DNA from: Vibrio sp. 05-20-BW147
Lineage (GTDB): Bacteria > Pseudomonadota > Gammaproteobacteria > Enterobacterales > Vibrionaceae
DNA: 64,000 bases
Direction: 5' to 3'
Assembly (NCBI RefSeq): GCF_013369385.1
Contig: NZ_SZTO01000014.1
Span: 101,879 to 165,878 of the forward strand
A program made the position numbers and the translations under genes. Numbering within the stretch: the stretch's first letter is position 1; every line of letters begins with the position of its first letter. This document shows, piece after piece, positions 35,711 through 44,527 of this stretch. The notes under the pieces were generated by a model, which was given only the letters and a program-made list of their open reading frames with translations, ran no database searches and was not told where the DNA came from.

Positions 35711-38700
35711 CTAGAACGCTCCCCCGCGAAGATGAACTGTCGAGCCCACTCGCGACGGTATCACGTCAATCCGCTGTTGCATTTGTTCTTTCAACTCTGA
35801 CACATGGGAAATCACCCCGATCATCCGGCCTGTTTGCTGCAGCTCCACCAAGGTTTGAATCGCGAGATCAAGCGATTCAGGATCCAAGCTGCCAAAGCCT
35901 TCATCAATAAACAAAGTCTCTAAACGAATACCACCACTGTATGACTGGACAACATCCGATAAGCCAAGAGCGAGGGAAAGTGCCGCCATGAAAGATTCGC
36001 CACCGGAGAGTGTGGCGACATCACGCGATTTTCCGGTGTAGCTGTCTTCCACAATCAGATCGAGCCCACGACCCGCCGTGCCCTTAAAGCCTTCGGTTTT
36101 TCGCGTTAACTGGTAGCGACCTTTGCTCATTAATGCCAAACGATGCGAAGCCTGAATCAGTACATCATCCAGCAACACCCCTAACACAAAACGGTGCAAG
36201 CTAATGCGACTGCCTGTTTTGCCGCTCGCCACATCGTAGAGCGTGCCAAAAACCTTGTATTCTTCTTCGAGGCGATGATTATGCGTGTGCAGTTCAGCAA
36301 TCTTCGCTTGCACGGTCTCAAGCTTTGCCACCAGTGAACGCACCGCATCCAACTCATTTTTGTTCTGTTGATACTGCTGTTCCGTCGTTGTCACCAACAG
36401 CTCTAATTGTTCAAGCTCGGGCACTTGCTGATCTTTCAAACGCTCTTTAAGGTCGTGATAACTCTGCTCTAAACGTGTCGCCTGCTGTTGATGTTGCTCA
36501 ATCTCACGTTTCCATTGTTCGATCTGTTCTGGCTCGACACGCAACGCCAAATAGTGCGGTTCATCGTCAAATGACGATGCAGACAACGACTCCAACCATG
36601 CAGCTTGGTTTTGTTCACTGCGCTGCTGAATCTTCAGCAACATCTCACTGTGTGCCTTAACTTCACTTTGACGCGCGGCAAGCGTTTGTTGAATCTCATC
36701 AAAACGCTTTTGGCTCGTCTCTTTTGCCGTTTGTAAAGCCGTCGTTTGTTGCTTTATCTGCGCGATTTCCAGCTCAACTTGGGCAACATGGCTAAATTGC
36801 GCGGCAATTTGTTGGCTGAACTTCGCCAACTGTTGCGTTTTTTCTTTCAACGTTGCGCTGCTAGAAATATGTTGCTGAGCGAGTTCTTTTTCCATCTCCT
36901 CGCCTTTCGCACAGCGCTCGGTCAATTGCTTAACATGACTTTCTTGCTGAGTAAGATCTAACTCTTGCAGCAGTTTGAGCGTGTGACGGATTTCAAGTGC
37001 TTGCGCCTGTAAGGTTTCTAACGGGCTGTTAAGCAGCTCACCGAGTTGTGTTGCTTTTTCCTCAATCGCTTTCTGCTGTTGCTTAACTTGTGCAAGGTGC
37101 AGCTCCAGCTCTTGGTGATGTTGATTGAGCTGTGCGAGCGCGTTTTTTTCCTGCTCACGGGCCTGTTCTACTTGCTGTTTATGCACAGGCTCACCGACAA
37201 ACTGCGCTTTTTGCGGGTGTTCGAGACTACCACAAACTGGGCAAGCTTCCCCTTGATGAAGGCGCTGAGCCAAAATAGCAGCTTGGCCATTATGCCAACT
37301 CAGTTCCATGCTATCCGCAGACTGTTGAGCGTTGAGCCAATGCTGCTTGGCTTGCTGGTGTAACTGCTCTTTTTGTTCAATTTGCGCGAGTAAATTCTGA
37401 AGGACTTGATTAAGGTTCTGGTATTGCTCATAGTCACTGATCTGACGCTTTAGCTCGCTCTCTCGCGCTTCAAGTCGCGGTATCTCTGCCGCTTGCTGCT
37501 TTGCCTTTTCGAACGCATCACTGGCAGACGTCAGCTCCTGCTGCATCACGACTTTATGTTCTTGCACGCGTTTTAATTGATGAGCAAATTTCTGCACGTC
37601 TTCTTCAAGACGAATGATCTCTTGTTCAAACTGGGCTTTTTCCACCAGCTTGCTTTTAACCGTCTCTAATTCATACGTTCGCTGTTGTAGCTGAGGAATT
37701 TGTTCGGCATTTTTCTGCGCCTGCAAACACTGTTGTTCCAGCTCATTACTCTGCAACAACAGTGTGTTTAATGATGCGTTAAGCTCGTCAATTTTGCCTT
37801 GCTGAGCATGAACATCATTGAGTGCGTTTTTCCACTGGCGATGCGGTGCGTCAAGCTGCTGAGCTTGTCGTGCTTGTTCCAGCTTTTGCGCCAACTGATG
37901 CATTTGATCATTTTTCGCCAGATGGGCGTCTAAATTCGCTTTGGCCAAAGCCAGTTTATTAAAATCCTCCACCAGAGCTTTGGCCGTGGAAAGGGATTGC
38001 TTGGCCGAATTGTAACGCTCGAGAGCGTGTTTCTCTGTCTCTTGCCACTGCGTCAGTTGCGTCTTTTTGTCTACAAGCGCCTCTTTGAGCACCTGCTCAT
38101 CACTGACATCCGCCACCTCTAGCGCCCCACGAATTTGATTATCAAACTCTTCTTTGGCTTTACTAATCGCATTGGCTTTGTCCTTTAGCGCCCATTCAAT
38201 GCGTTTGTAAATTTCGGTTTGGAACAGTTGGCCAAAAATCTCTTCACGATCTTTGGAACTCGCCAGCAGCAAATCGCGGAATTTTCCCTGTGGCAACACC
38301 ATAACTTGACGAAACTGCGTTTCATTCAATCCAATCAGTTCCGTCACTCGCGTTTTTACTTCAGCCGTTTTGCTGGTGATCAGCTCTTCGTCATCTTGAC
38401 AAAGATAAAGCGCGGCAGTGTGTTTTTTGGTGGTAGTGCCTTCACCACGCGCTTTTGCCGCCTCTTGCTCAGGTAGGCGAATCACCTTATAGCGTTTTCC
38501 ATGTAGCAGAAACTCTAACGTCACTTCCGTGGCTAGATTGATAGAGGCCAAATCTGAACGCATCTGCATACCTTGGCGCTCATTGCCTGTGGTTTCGCCA
38601 TAAAGGGCAAAACAGATCGCATCCAAGATAGAGGTTTTTCCCGAACCTGTGGGCCCATTAATTAGAAACAGTGGGTTGTCACCCAGTTGGGTAAAATTAA

Positions 38701-38758
38701 TAACTTCACGTTCAGCAAATGGACCAAACGCCTGCATGGTAAGTTTGAGTGGTTTCAT
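35711..38758 (-). CDS. sbcC: Exonuclease SbcCD, subunit C (ATPase)
   Basis: 1015 residues from the ATG at 38758; the longer frame begins inside the sbcD 3' end. It is an SMC/Rad50-type protein: Walker A GPTGSGKTSILDAICFALYG near the N-terminus, two long coiled coils, and a central zinc hook ACPVCG. The C-terminal half has the ABC signature LSGGESFMAALSLALGL and Walker B LETLFIDEGFGSLD. With SbcD it cuts DNA hairpins and cruciforms and trims double-strand ends. It starts 8 nt after the sbcD stop. Confidence 0.96.
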   Translation of the reverse strand: MKPLKLTMQAFGPFAEREVINFTQLGDNPLFLINGPTGSGKTSILDAICFALYGETTGNERQGMQMRSDLASINLATEVTLEFLLHGKRYKVIRLPEQEAAKARGEGTTTKKHTAALYLCQDDEELITSKTAEVKTRVTELIGLNETQFRQVMVLPQGKFRDLLLASSKDREEIFGQLFQTEIYKRIEWALKDKANAISKAKEEFDNQIRGALEVADVSDEQVLKEALVDKKTQLTQWQETEKHALERYNSAKQSLSTAKALVEDFNKLALAKANLDAHLAKNDQMHQLAQKLEQARQAQQLDAPHRQWKNALNDVHAQQGKIDELNASLNTLLLQSNELEQQCLQAQKNAEQIPQLQQRTYELETVKSKLVEKAQFEQEIIRLEEDVQKFAHQLKRVQEHKVVMQQELTSASDAFEKAKQQAAEIPRLEARESELKRQISDYEQYQNLNQVLQNLLAQIEQKEQLHQQAKQHWLNAQQSADSMELSWHNGQAAILAQRLHQGEACPVCGSLEHPQKAQFVGEPVHKQQVEQAREQEKNALAQLNQHHQELELHLAQVKQQQKAIEEKATQLGELLNSPLETLQAQALEIRHTLKLLQELDLTQQESHVKQLTERCAKGEEMEKELAQQHISSSATLKEKTQQLAKFSQQIAAQFSHVAQVELEIAQIKQQTTALQTAKETSQKRFDEIQQTLAARQSEVKAHSEMLLKIQQRSEQNQAAWLESLSASSFDDEPHYLALRVEPEQIEQWKREIEQHQQQATRLEQSYHDLKERLKDQQVPELEQLELLVTTTEQQYQQNKNELDAVRSLVAKLETVQAKIAELHTHNHRLEEEYKVFGTLYDVASGKTGSRISLHRFVLGVLLDDVLIQASHRLALMSKGRYQLTRKTEGFKGTAGRGLDLIVEDSYTGKSRDVATLSGGESFMAALSLALGLSDVVQSYSGGIRLETLFIDEGFGSLDPESLDLAIQTLVELQQTGRMIGVISHVSELKEQMQQRIDVIPSRVGSTVHLRGGAF

Positions 38759-38766
38759 CGCGATTC

Positions 38767-39900
38767 CTAAGACTTGGTCAATTGTTGAATGAGTTGGCAA
38801 ATCGCGGCATCTTGCGTTTCGCTCAGTGGGTTGTCCTGCGCTTGTGCAAAGAAATCACGAAACATATCAACTTCGCTACGAGCCAATTTAGCTTGCGATA
38901 AACCTTGCTCTACATTCATTAACATCCCTGGTTTTTCTAAATGAAGAACATTGGGATAGACCGCTCGCAACTTTTCCATCGGGTTTAAAATGGCATGTTT
39001 GTCGTGCAAGCGAACAAGCAAATAGTCCTGATAATTGGGATCTTGCTTACCTTGTTCGAGAATATCGTTCATTTCGCCCTCAATCACCCGCATGTCATAA
39101 GGGGCATCGAGCGCAATGTGCTCTGCGCAGACAAAGCCGTTTTCATCCAACTCCACTAACGTGAATCCTTTTTTCTGAAACTGCTCAGAAAAACTGTATT
39201 TCATCAATGAACCACTATAACGAATGTGTTCTTCCACTCGCTTTTGTGGTTGGTGCAGGTGCCCTAAGGCGACGTAATCAAAAATGGAAAAATGCTCATA
39301 GCTAACGCGGTCAGATCCACCGATGGAAAGTGGACGCTCCGACTCACTGCTCTGCGCCCCATCGACAAAACAGTGGCTCAATAGCACTTGACGCTGTTTG
39401 GGATCAAAATGCTGGCGAATTTCATCAACCAAGACGCGATGCGCCTCATCATAATTGCTCACTGCCACGCCAAATGCGTCGCGCACTTGTTCAGGATCGC
39501 TGTAAGGCATGCCATAAAATGCCACATCGCCCGCCCTCTCACTTTTAAGCACAACCGGTTCGATCATTTGTGAAAACTGGCTAATGATATGCAGCCCTGA
39601 GGGTTTCATTTGCGAAGCACCAAAGCCCAAACGCGCAGCACCATCATGGTTGCCTGGAATCAGAATCATCGGTGTATCAAGTTCACCACAAATTTCATCA
39701 ATCGTTTTGCCGAGCAGTTCGATGGCCGCAGTAGGTGGCACCGAGCGATCAAAAATATCGCCAGCAACAACAACGGCATCAACGGGATGCTTTCGAATAT
39801 AATTGACTAACTGGTCGAGCACGACGCGTTGATCATCAAGGAGTGAAACGTTGTGAAACTGGCGTCCTAGATGCCAATCTGAGGTATGGATGAACTTCAT
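38767..39900 (-). CDS. sbcD: Exonuclease SbcCD, subunit D (nuclease)
   Basis: 377 residues. A Mre11-type calcineurin-like phosphoesterase with all metal motifs in order: IHTSDWHLGRQF, VVAGDIFDRS, ILIPGNHDGAARLGFG, VLLSHCFVDGA and YVALGHLHQPQ. It supplies the Mn-dependent nuclease activity of the SbcCD complex. It is the first gene of the sbcDC operon, which has the same order and spacing as in other gamma-proteobacteria. Confidence 0.96.
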   Translation of the reverse strand: MKFIHTSDWHLGRQFHNVSLLDDQRVVLDQLVNYIRKHPVDAVVVAGDIFDRSVPPTAAIELLGKTIDEICGELDTPMILIPGNHDGAARLGFGASQMKPSGLHIISQFSQMIEPVVLKSERAGDVAFYGMPYSDPEQVRDAFGVAVSNYDEAHRVLVDEIRQHFDPKQRQVLLSHCFVDGAQSSESERPLSIGGSDRVSYEHFSIFDYVALGHLHQPQKRVEEHIRYSGSLMKYSFSEQFQKKGFTLVELDENGFVCAEHIALDAPYDMRVIEGEMNDILEQGKQDPNYQDYLLVRLHDKHAILNPMEKLRAVYPNVLHLEKPGMLMNVEQGLSQAKLARSEVDMFRDFFAQAQDNPLSETQDAAICQLIQQLTKS

Positions 39901-40244
39901 GAATTGTCACTGCCAACAAATGAGAGAAGAGTGTCGAATATTGTTGGCCATCATAGCACAAAACCGCGCAGATTCTATGATTGCTCAAGGTTCAAATAAG
40001 CAGCAAAACCCATCACATTCAATGAGTTCCTTTTGACAAACTCACGTTATCTGGCACTGGTTTTCTGGGTAATTTCAGCGGCGTTTTGGTGGTGATGCTC
40101 GTGATAACTGGGGCTCTTCATCACAAACCAAGCGGCCTCAATCGTAAAAGTTGGGGTTAATGGTCATATGCAGCATGCAGTGATAACAAGGATAAAGCAC
40201 TCGAACAGAGTGCTTTATCTGACCAAAAGAAGCGATAGAAACGC
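39901..40244. other. sbcD-lipoprotein intergenic region (344 bp)
   Basis: The region contains the sbcDC promoter area and the 3' end of the upstream lipoprotein transcript (terminator at 40194-40216). It has no supported ORF. A TTGACA at about 40038 on the plus strand has no partner -10 of note. Confidence 0.3.
40192..40218 (-). terminator. Hairpin downstream of the lipoprotein gene
   Basis: 9-bp stem AAAGCACTC (40194-40202) / GAGTGCTTT (40208-40216), loop GAACA. The T-tail on the minus strand is weak. Confidence 0.6.
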
Positions 40245-40688
40245 TTATTGCTCTTGGGCTACAACCTTTGGCTCCGCCGACTTAATGACCGCACCAACCG
40301 TATTTAATTTGTCCCGAACTGGACCGCACTGCACCTCATAGACTTCACCTGCTTTGACGCGCGCTTTCACCGCTGGAAACGCGTAGGAAGAACCCACATG
40401 GCAACGTGTCAGTATGAGGTATTCTCCTGGTAACATATGAATTTCTTGGGGATAACCAACCACTGCATCGCCTACATCTTTAAACTTTCTTTCTTCAACA
40501 GATAAGTCCGCATAACTGGCAAAATACACATGGTAACTGGCGCCGCCTAACTCATAGGTTTTCCCTTGGATAACAGCGATTTCTTCGTTGGGTTTTTTCT
40601 CACCTTCGTAGGTACGAACGGTACCTACACAGCCGTTTAATAGGAACACGGAGAGAAGGACGGCCATCAGACTAATTATCTTTTTCAC
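40245..40688 (-). CDS. Small lipoprotein of unknown function
   Basis: 147 residues. MKKIISLMAVLLSVFLLNGC is a type II signal peptide (Cys20). The mature part has a beta-rich look with HMLPGEYLILTRCHVG and VKAGEVYEVQCGP, a pattern seen in small envelope lipoproteins. The two further cysteines (in TRCHVG and VQCGP) could pair. I do not recognise a specific function. The leader contains a 10-bp inverted repeat (40715-40724 and 40756-40765). Confidence 0.75.
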   Translation of the reverse strand: MKKIISLMAVLLSVFLLNGCVGTVRTYEGEKKPNEEIAVIQGKTYELGGASYHVYFASYADLSVEERKFKDVGDAVVGYPQEIHMLPGEYLILTRCHVGSSYAFPAVKARVKAGEVYEVQCGPVRDKLNTVGAVIKSAEPKVVAQEQ

Positions 40689-40935
40689 TTGTTTTCCTTA
40701 ACATCATTGGTACGTAACCACACCGAACACGCCCATGAATTCGCGGCCATATCAAGGTGTGGTTAAAGTATCAAAACAGAAATTTATTGGCACAATAACA
40801 GAGAGTTATCTGACAAATAGAGTAACCACTTGCATTGCCTTTTCAAAAGTTAAGCGTAAAAAAAAGCGAGTGTCTTCATGATTTTTTCGCCTAGCTGCAA
40901 ATTTTAGCTCTAAAGGCGCCAGTGTCCCTATTCGG

Positions 40936-43770
40936 TTACATTCTCCCCGCCACCGAGAAGAAGAACTGATCTTTACCCAGTTCCGAATCAAAGCCATGGG
41001 CATAGCCTAAGGTGATCGGCAGCACGAGATTGTACCCCAGACGCGTTTCAACCGTGACTGACAAACCCGCGCCACTCAGCTGATTTCTACTCGTTTTTTC
41101 ACTCCAAGCCGTCCCTGAGTCGGCGAACACCGAAGCTGAAATATCACCCAAACCAATTGGGTAAAGCCCCCAGTTGCGCTCTACGCGTGCTAACCACGTG
41201 GTTGCCGTCAGTCGCTGTGTGAAATAACGATCGCCTCTTTGCACGTTTTCATCATATCCCCTTAGAGACTGTGACTCGCGGCCAAACAGAGCATGTTCGT
41301 CACTTTGATCAGAGCCGCCTAAACGGAAAGGCTTGGCGTTTTCATCCGCATAGCCACCCGCAAGGCGAAGTGATAATGTGCTTCTTCCCGGTAAATCGAA
41401 TGTCATTTGCCACTGCGCCTGAAACTTCTCCCCTTGGTAGTCACTGCTTAGCCAGTCGTTAGTTTCCACAACCGCATCGAGGTAATGCCCCCAACCTACT
41501 CCAGGCACATTAAGATAGCTTTCGCGATTATCAAAAGTGACGGCCAGCCCTACCAAGCTTTCTTCTTGCTCTCGATACGGCGTGATCGCACCAAAAGATG
41601 GCGCTTTCGCTTCTGAGTCTTTATCCCAGTATACGCCCGCAGCAACACTGAGTTGGTCTTCAAAAGCCGTAAAGATGTGATTACGTTGGATTAACGCACT
41701 GTCACTTTGTTCTATTCGATAGGTCTCTGCTGTACCTTGCTTAAACGTGGTGAAATCGTGTGTACGCGATGCTTGAACGAGCCAACGCGAATCATACAAA
41801 TACCCCAAATTGAACTGTGCAAGATCGTTTTCAAAATCCCATGACAAACCCAATTGATATTGATGACGACTTAATGCATCGGCTCCGTTAATGATGAAAC
41901 CGGCTAATTTTTGATTTTCATCTTGAGCTGCAATCGGCAACCACGTTCTTGGGCGCAAGCTGGGCCAAGGAGAGTAGTCACTGATCTCACTTTTTTCCGC
42001 TACCTGCTCAACGGGATCGACATAATGATACTGGCCATCTTTGTCGGCAACCGTGAAAGTGGTCACCGGTACCCTGTCCGATTTTTCATTCAAGGTATAG
42101 CCGTTGGCATCATACGATTGATAAACAAAACCTGAATCCCGGCGGGTTTGTGGTGTAAACGCGCCACCCACTTCACGGGTCAACTGCTTTATTTCGCCAG
42201 ACACGATGTCGAGCGAGTAGATGTTAAACACACCGTCGTAATCGGCGCTAAACAGCACTTCACCATCAGGGGTAAATGCTGGTGAATTTTCGACGGCACG
42301 AGATTGCGTTAACGGGGTCCATTGCAACGCGGCTAAGTCAAATTTTTCAAGGTTCCAACCTTCACTCGATCGTTTGACACTCGCCACGATAAAACGACCA
42401 TCGTGAGACACGGCAAATCCACCTAACACGTCACCAATCGTGCCTTGCCAAATTTGCTGACCGCTTTCTGGTTGTTGCGCATCCATTAACCAAAGTTCAC
42501 TGAGACCATTCACCTTACGTGTGGCTAAGTAGCGCTGACCATCAGGGAGCCATTTAGCGCTGCGAAAACGCTGCTTCTCTGTCAACGCTTGCCAACGATC
42601 ATCTTGATAAAGATAAACATCGCTCAGCACTCGGCCATCGGCATAAGCGATAGAACGCGTCGCCAGCACCCCACTTTGAGGATGGAAATCGAGCGAGTTG
42701 ATGTTTTTCGTTTTAGTCAGTGAGGCTCCCGCGCGCTCATCACTGCCATCGCCCAACAGCATCAATTCACTCGCATCCTCACCATTGTCGACGTTAACCA
42801 AAACACCATTGTCCGTTGCGGTAAACACTTGCATAAATGGGGCGGTATATTTCCCCTCACCAATGACGGCTTGTTCCATCATGGTGGCAAGATCGCCTTG
42901 GTATTTCTCATAGATATGAGCTTGGAAATCAGACCAAAGCTGTTCAAAATCCTTCCCAAACGTTGTTCTCGCCGTGCTGTTGAGCAAAAAGAACGGAATA
43001 AGCTTGCGGCTGTAACCCTGCAAAAATTCTTGCACCTTAGCATCACCATAGCGATCGGCTAGGTATTGCACGAAATAGGCACCGTACAAATAGTTGTAGC
43101 CTAGCGGCCATTCTCTTGCCGCCACGGCAACTTGGTTGAGATCTTTCACATTACCTGAGGCGACTTCCATTCTCATTTCCATGTCATAACCAGAGCCTTG
43201 CAAGCGCCCATAGCCAGCTTGTTCATTGGTTTCCAGATAAACCGCAAGCCCTTCGAGCATAAAAGAAGGCGTCATGAGATGAGGATAAAGAAATGGGTTG
43301 CGACCAAATATTTTACGAAAAACGTTGACCGCGCCGCCGCCCATTTCCATGTGCATGATATGCGCGTACTCATGCTTAATGAGGAGATGCATCCACTCAT
43401 CGTTATTTTCCAAGCCATTTGCTTCATCTGGTGGACTCATAATCAAACGAATTTGTGGATATGGCACCACCGTCGCCCAACCGTTTGAATAGTCCACCTC
43501 GTCCACCAACACCAATTCTGTTTTTTCTTTCGGCTCGTAACCAAAGTATGGCACCAACTCTTTATGTGATTGTTCGGCGAGATCAAGCGCTCTTGCGGCT
43601 TGCTTTTCATGACCATTTCTAAAGTGGATAACAAAGTGATCCGTCGATTGAGTTAACCATGTCTCGTTTGCTTGATCCCAAGCGACAGATTGCGCGTAGG
43701 CTTGAGAAGGAGTCCCTGCCCCCAAAGCGAATAGCGCGGCAAGTGAAAGTGCGAGCGGCGTATATTTCAT
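40936..43770 (-). CDS. Secreted HExxH peptidase / TolB-like propeller / outer-membrane barrel fusion
   Basis: 944 residues from the ATG at 43770, with TGGAAA upstream. A signal peptide ends near SQAYA. Residues about 30-300 resemble a gluzincin-type metallopeptidase: HEYAH (133-137), then MLEGLAVYLE with Glu173 as likely third zinc ligand. Residues about 330-620 contain repeated short strands (VLATRSIAYADGRVLSDVYL, GRFIVASVKRSSEG, ENSPAFTPDGEVLFSADYDG) like TolB/PD40 beta-propeller blades. The last 300 residues are amphipathic strands with RESQSLRGYDENVQRGDRYF, as in the Omp85/BamA superfamily, ending RLGYNLVLPITLGYAHGFDS and a terminal aromatic-rich strand. It is therefore probably an outer-membrane protein with a periplasmic or surface protease head. 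The substrate is unknown. Confidence 0.8.
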   Translation of the reverse strand: MKYTPLALSLAALFALGAGTPSQAYAQSVAWDQANETWLTQSTDHFVIHFRNGHEKQAARALDLAEQSHKELVPYFGYEPKEKTELVLVDEVDYSNGWATVVPYPQIRLIMSPPDEANGLENNDEWMHLLIKHEYAHIMHMEMGGGAVNVFRKIFGRNPFLYPHLMTPSFMLEGLAVYLETNEQAGYGRLQGSGYDMEMRMEVASGNVKDLNQVAVAAREWPLGYNYLYGAYFVQYLADRYGDAKVQEFLQGYSRKLIPFFLLNSTARTTFGKDFEQLWSDFQAHIYEKYQGDLATMMEQAVIGEGKYTAPFMQVFTATDNGVLVNVDNGEDASELMLLGDGSDERAGASLTKTKNINSLDFHPQSGVLATRSIAYADGRVLSDVYLYQDDRWQALTEKQRFRSAKWLPDGQRYLATRKVNGLSELWLMDAQQPESGQQIWQGTIGDVLGGFAVSHDGRFIVASVKRSSEGWNLEKFDLAALQWTPLTQSRAVENSPAFTPDGEVLFSADYDGVFNIYSLDIVSGEIKQLTREVGGAFTPQTRRDSGFVYQSYDANGYTLNEKSDRVPVTTFTVADKDGQYHYVDPVEQVAEKSEISDYSPWPSLRPRTWLPIAAQDENQKLAGFIINGADALSRHQYQLGLSWDFENDLAQFNLGYLYDSRWLVQASRTHDFTTFKQGTAETYRIEQSDSALIQRNHIFTAFEDQLSVAAGVYWDKDSEAKAPSFGAITPYREQEESLVGLAVTFDNRESYLNVPGVGWGHYLDAVVETNDWLSSDYQGEKFQAQWQMTFDLPGRSTLSLRLAGGYADENAKPFRLGGSDQSDEHALFGRESQSLRGYDENVQRGDRYFTQRLTATTWLARVERNWGLYPIGLGDISASVFADSGTAWSEKTSRNQLSGAGLSVTVETRLGYNLVLPITLGYAHGFDSELGKDQFFFSVAGRM

Positions 43771-43967
43771 AGATAATTTTCCATCAGTGCACATAGATAA
43801 AATGAATAGAACCAAGTTAATGTACACTGTTTTATTGATTATTCATGTCCCTATTTGTATGGGAATGTATAGAGCAATCAAAAAGATGACAACGTGCGAG
43901 CCCCTAAGAGTAGAGCAAACTCTCACGAATCAATGGAAAAGGAACAAGATGAAAAGTGCTTAAATGC

Positions 43968-43996
43968 AAAAAGCCGACACTCAGTGTCGGCTTTTC
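43968..43996 (-). terminator. Terminator of tRNA-Cys copy 2
   Basis: 12-bp perfect stem AAAAGCCGACAC (43969-43980) / GTGTCGGCTTTT (43984-43995), loop TCA. It is followed by T on the minus strand, 8 nt downstream of the tRNA 3' end. Confidence 0.88.
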
Positions 43997-44003
43997 TAAA
44001 TAA

Positions 44004-44077
44004 TGGAGGCGCGTCCCGGAGTCGAACCGAGGTCCACGGATTTGCAATCCGCTGCATAGCCCCTCTGCCAACGCGCC
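44004..44077 (-). tRNA. tRNA-Cys (GCA), copy 2
   Basis: 74 nt with encoded CCA, identical to the copy at 27813-27886. The anticodon loop TTGCAAA gives GCA. Unlike copy 1 it stands alone and has its own strong terminator. No integrase or direct repeat is seen next to it, so it is not marking an island end within this window. Confidence 0.97.
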
Positions 44078-44527
44078 TTACTGTGTTGCCCGTGCTCGTC
44101 TCGGGAACGGGGTGCACTTTAACGTATTCTCTCAGCAGGTCAACCTTTAATTGAACATTGCCCAACCGTTCGAGCATTATCAGCACAATTTGCTGTTATG
44201 TTAGCCAATTTAAACAATTTCACCATCATTCTTTCTGGCCCGAAATGAGTAGACGCTCTTTGTTTAATCACCTATCAATCCATTAACACTTAAAGAATAA
44301 CGTTCCGCAAACCTATATTTTATAGCATCACCATTTAATCGAATTTTTCTCTAATTTTGATCAAGCACTTGGTATAAAATCCAATTTTGAACCTGTGGCA
44401 ATGGCGTGCTTTAGAACAAAAACATTTTAAGAAGATGCTAATATCCATCGATATTTTGGCTAGGTTAACGCCAACCCATTAATGACTCTGGAGAATGAGA
44501 TTCCGGAGAATATAGCAAGGAGATTTC
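44078..44527. other. tRNA-Cys / TldD-paralogue intergenic region (450 bp)
   Basis: The region holds the divergent promoters of tRNA-Cys copy 2 and the TldD-like gene. Near the start there is a direct repeat of GGAGAAT (44491 and 44505 regions) and then the ribosome site AAGGAG. No small peptide-substrate gene with a ribosome site was found, although TldD/TldE proteases elsewhere process encoded peptides. Confidence 0.35.

Noticed and set aside
43923..44186. Frames of 86-87 codons on both strands over tRNA-Cys copy 2
   Set aside because: They run straight through a tRNA gene and its terminator, so they are chance frames.
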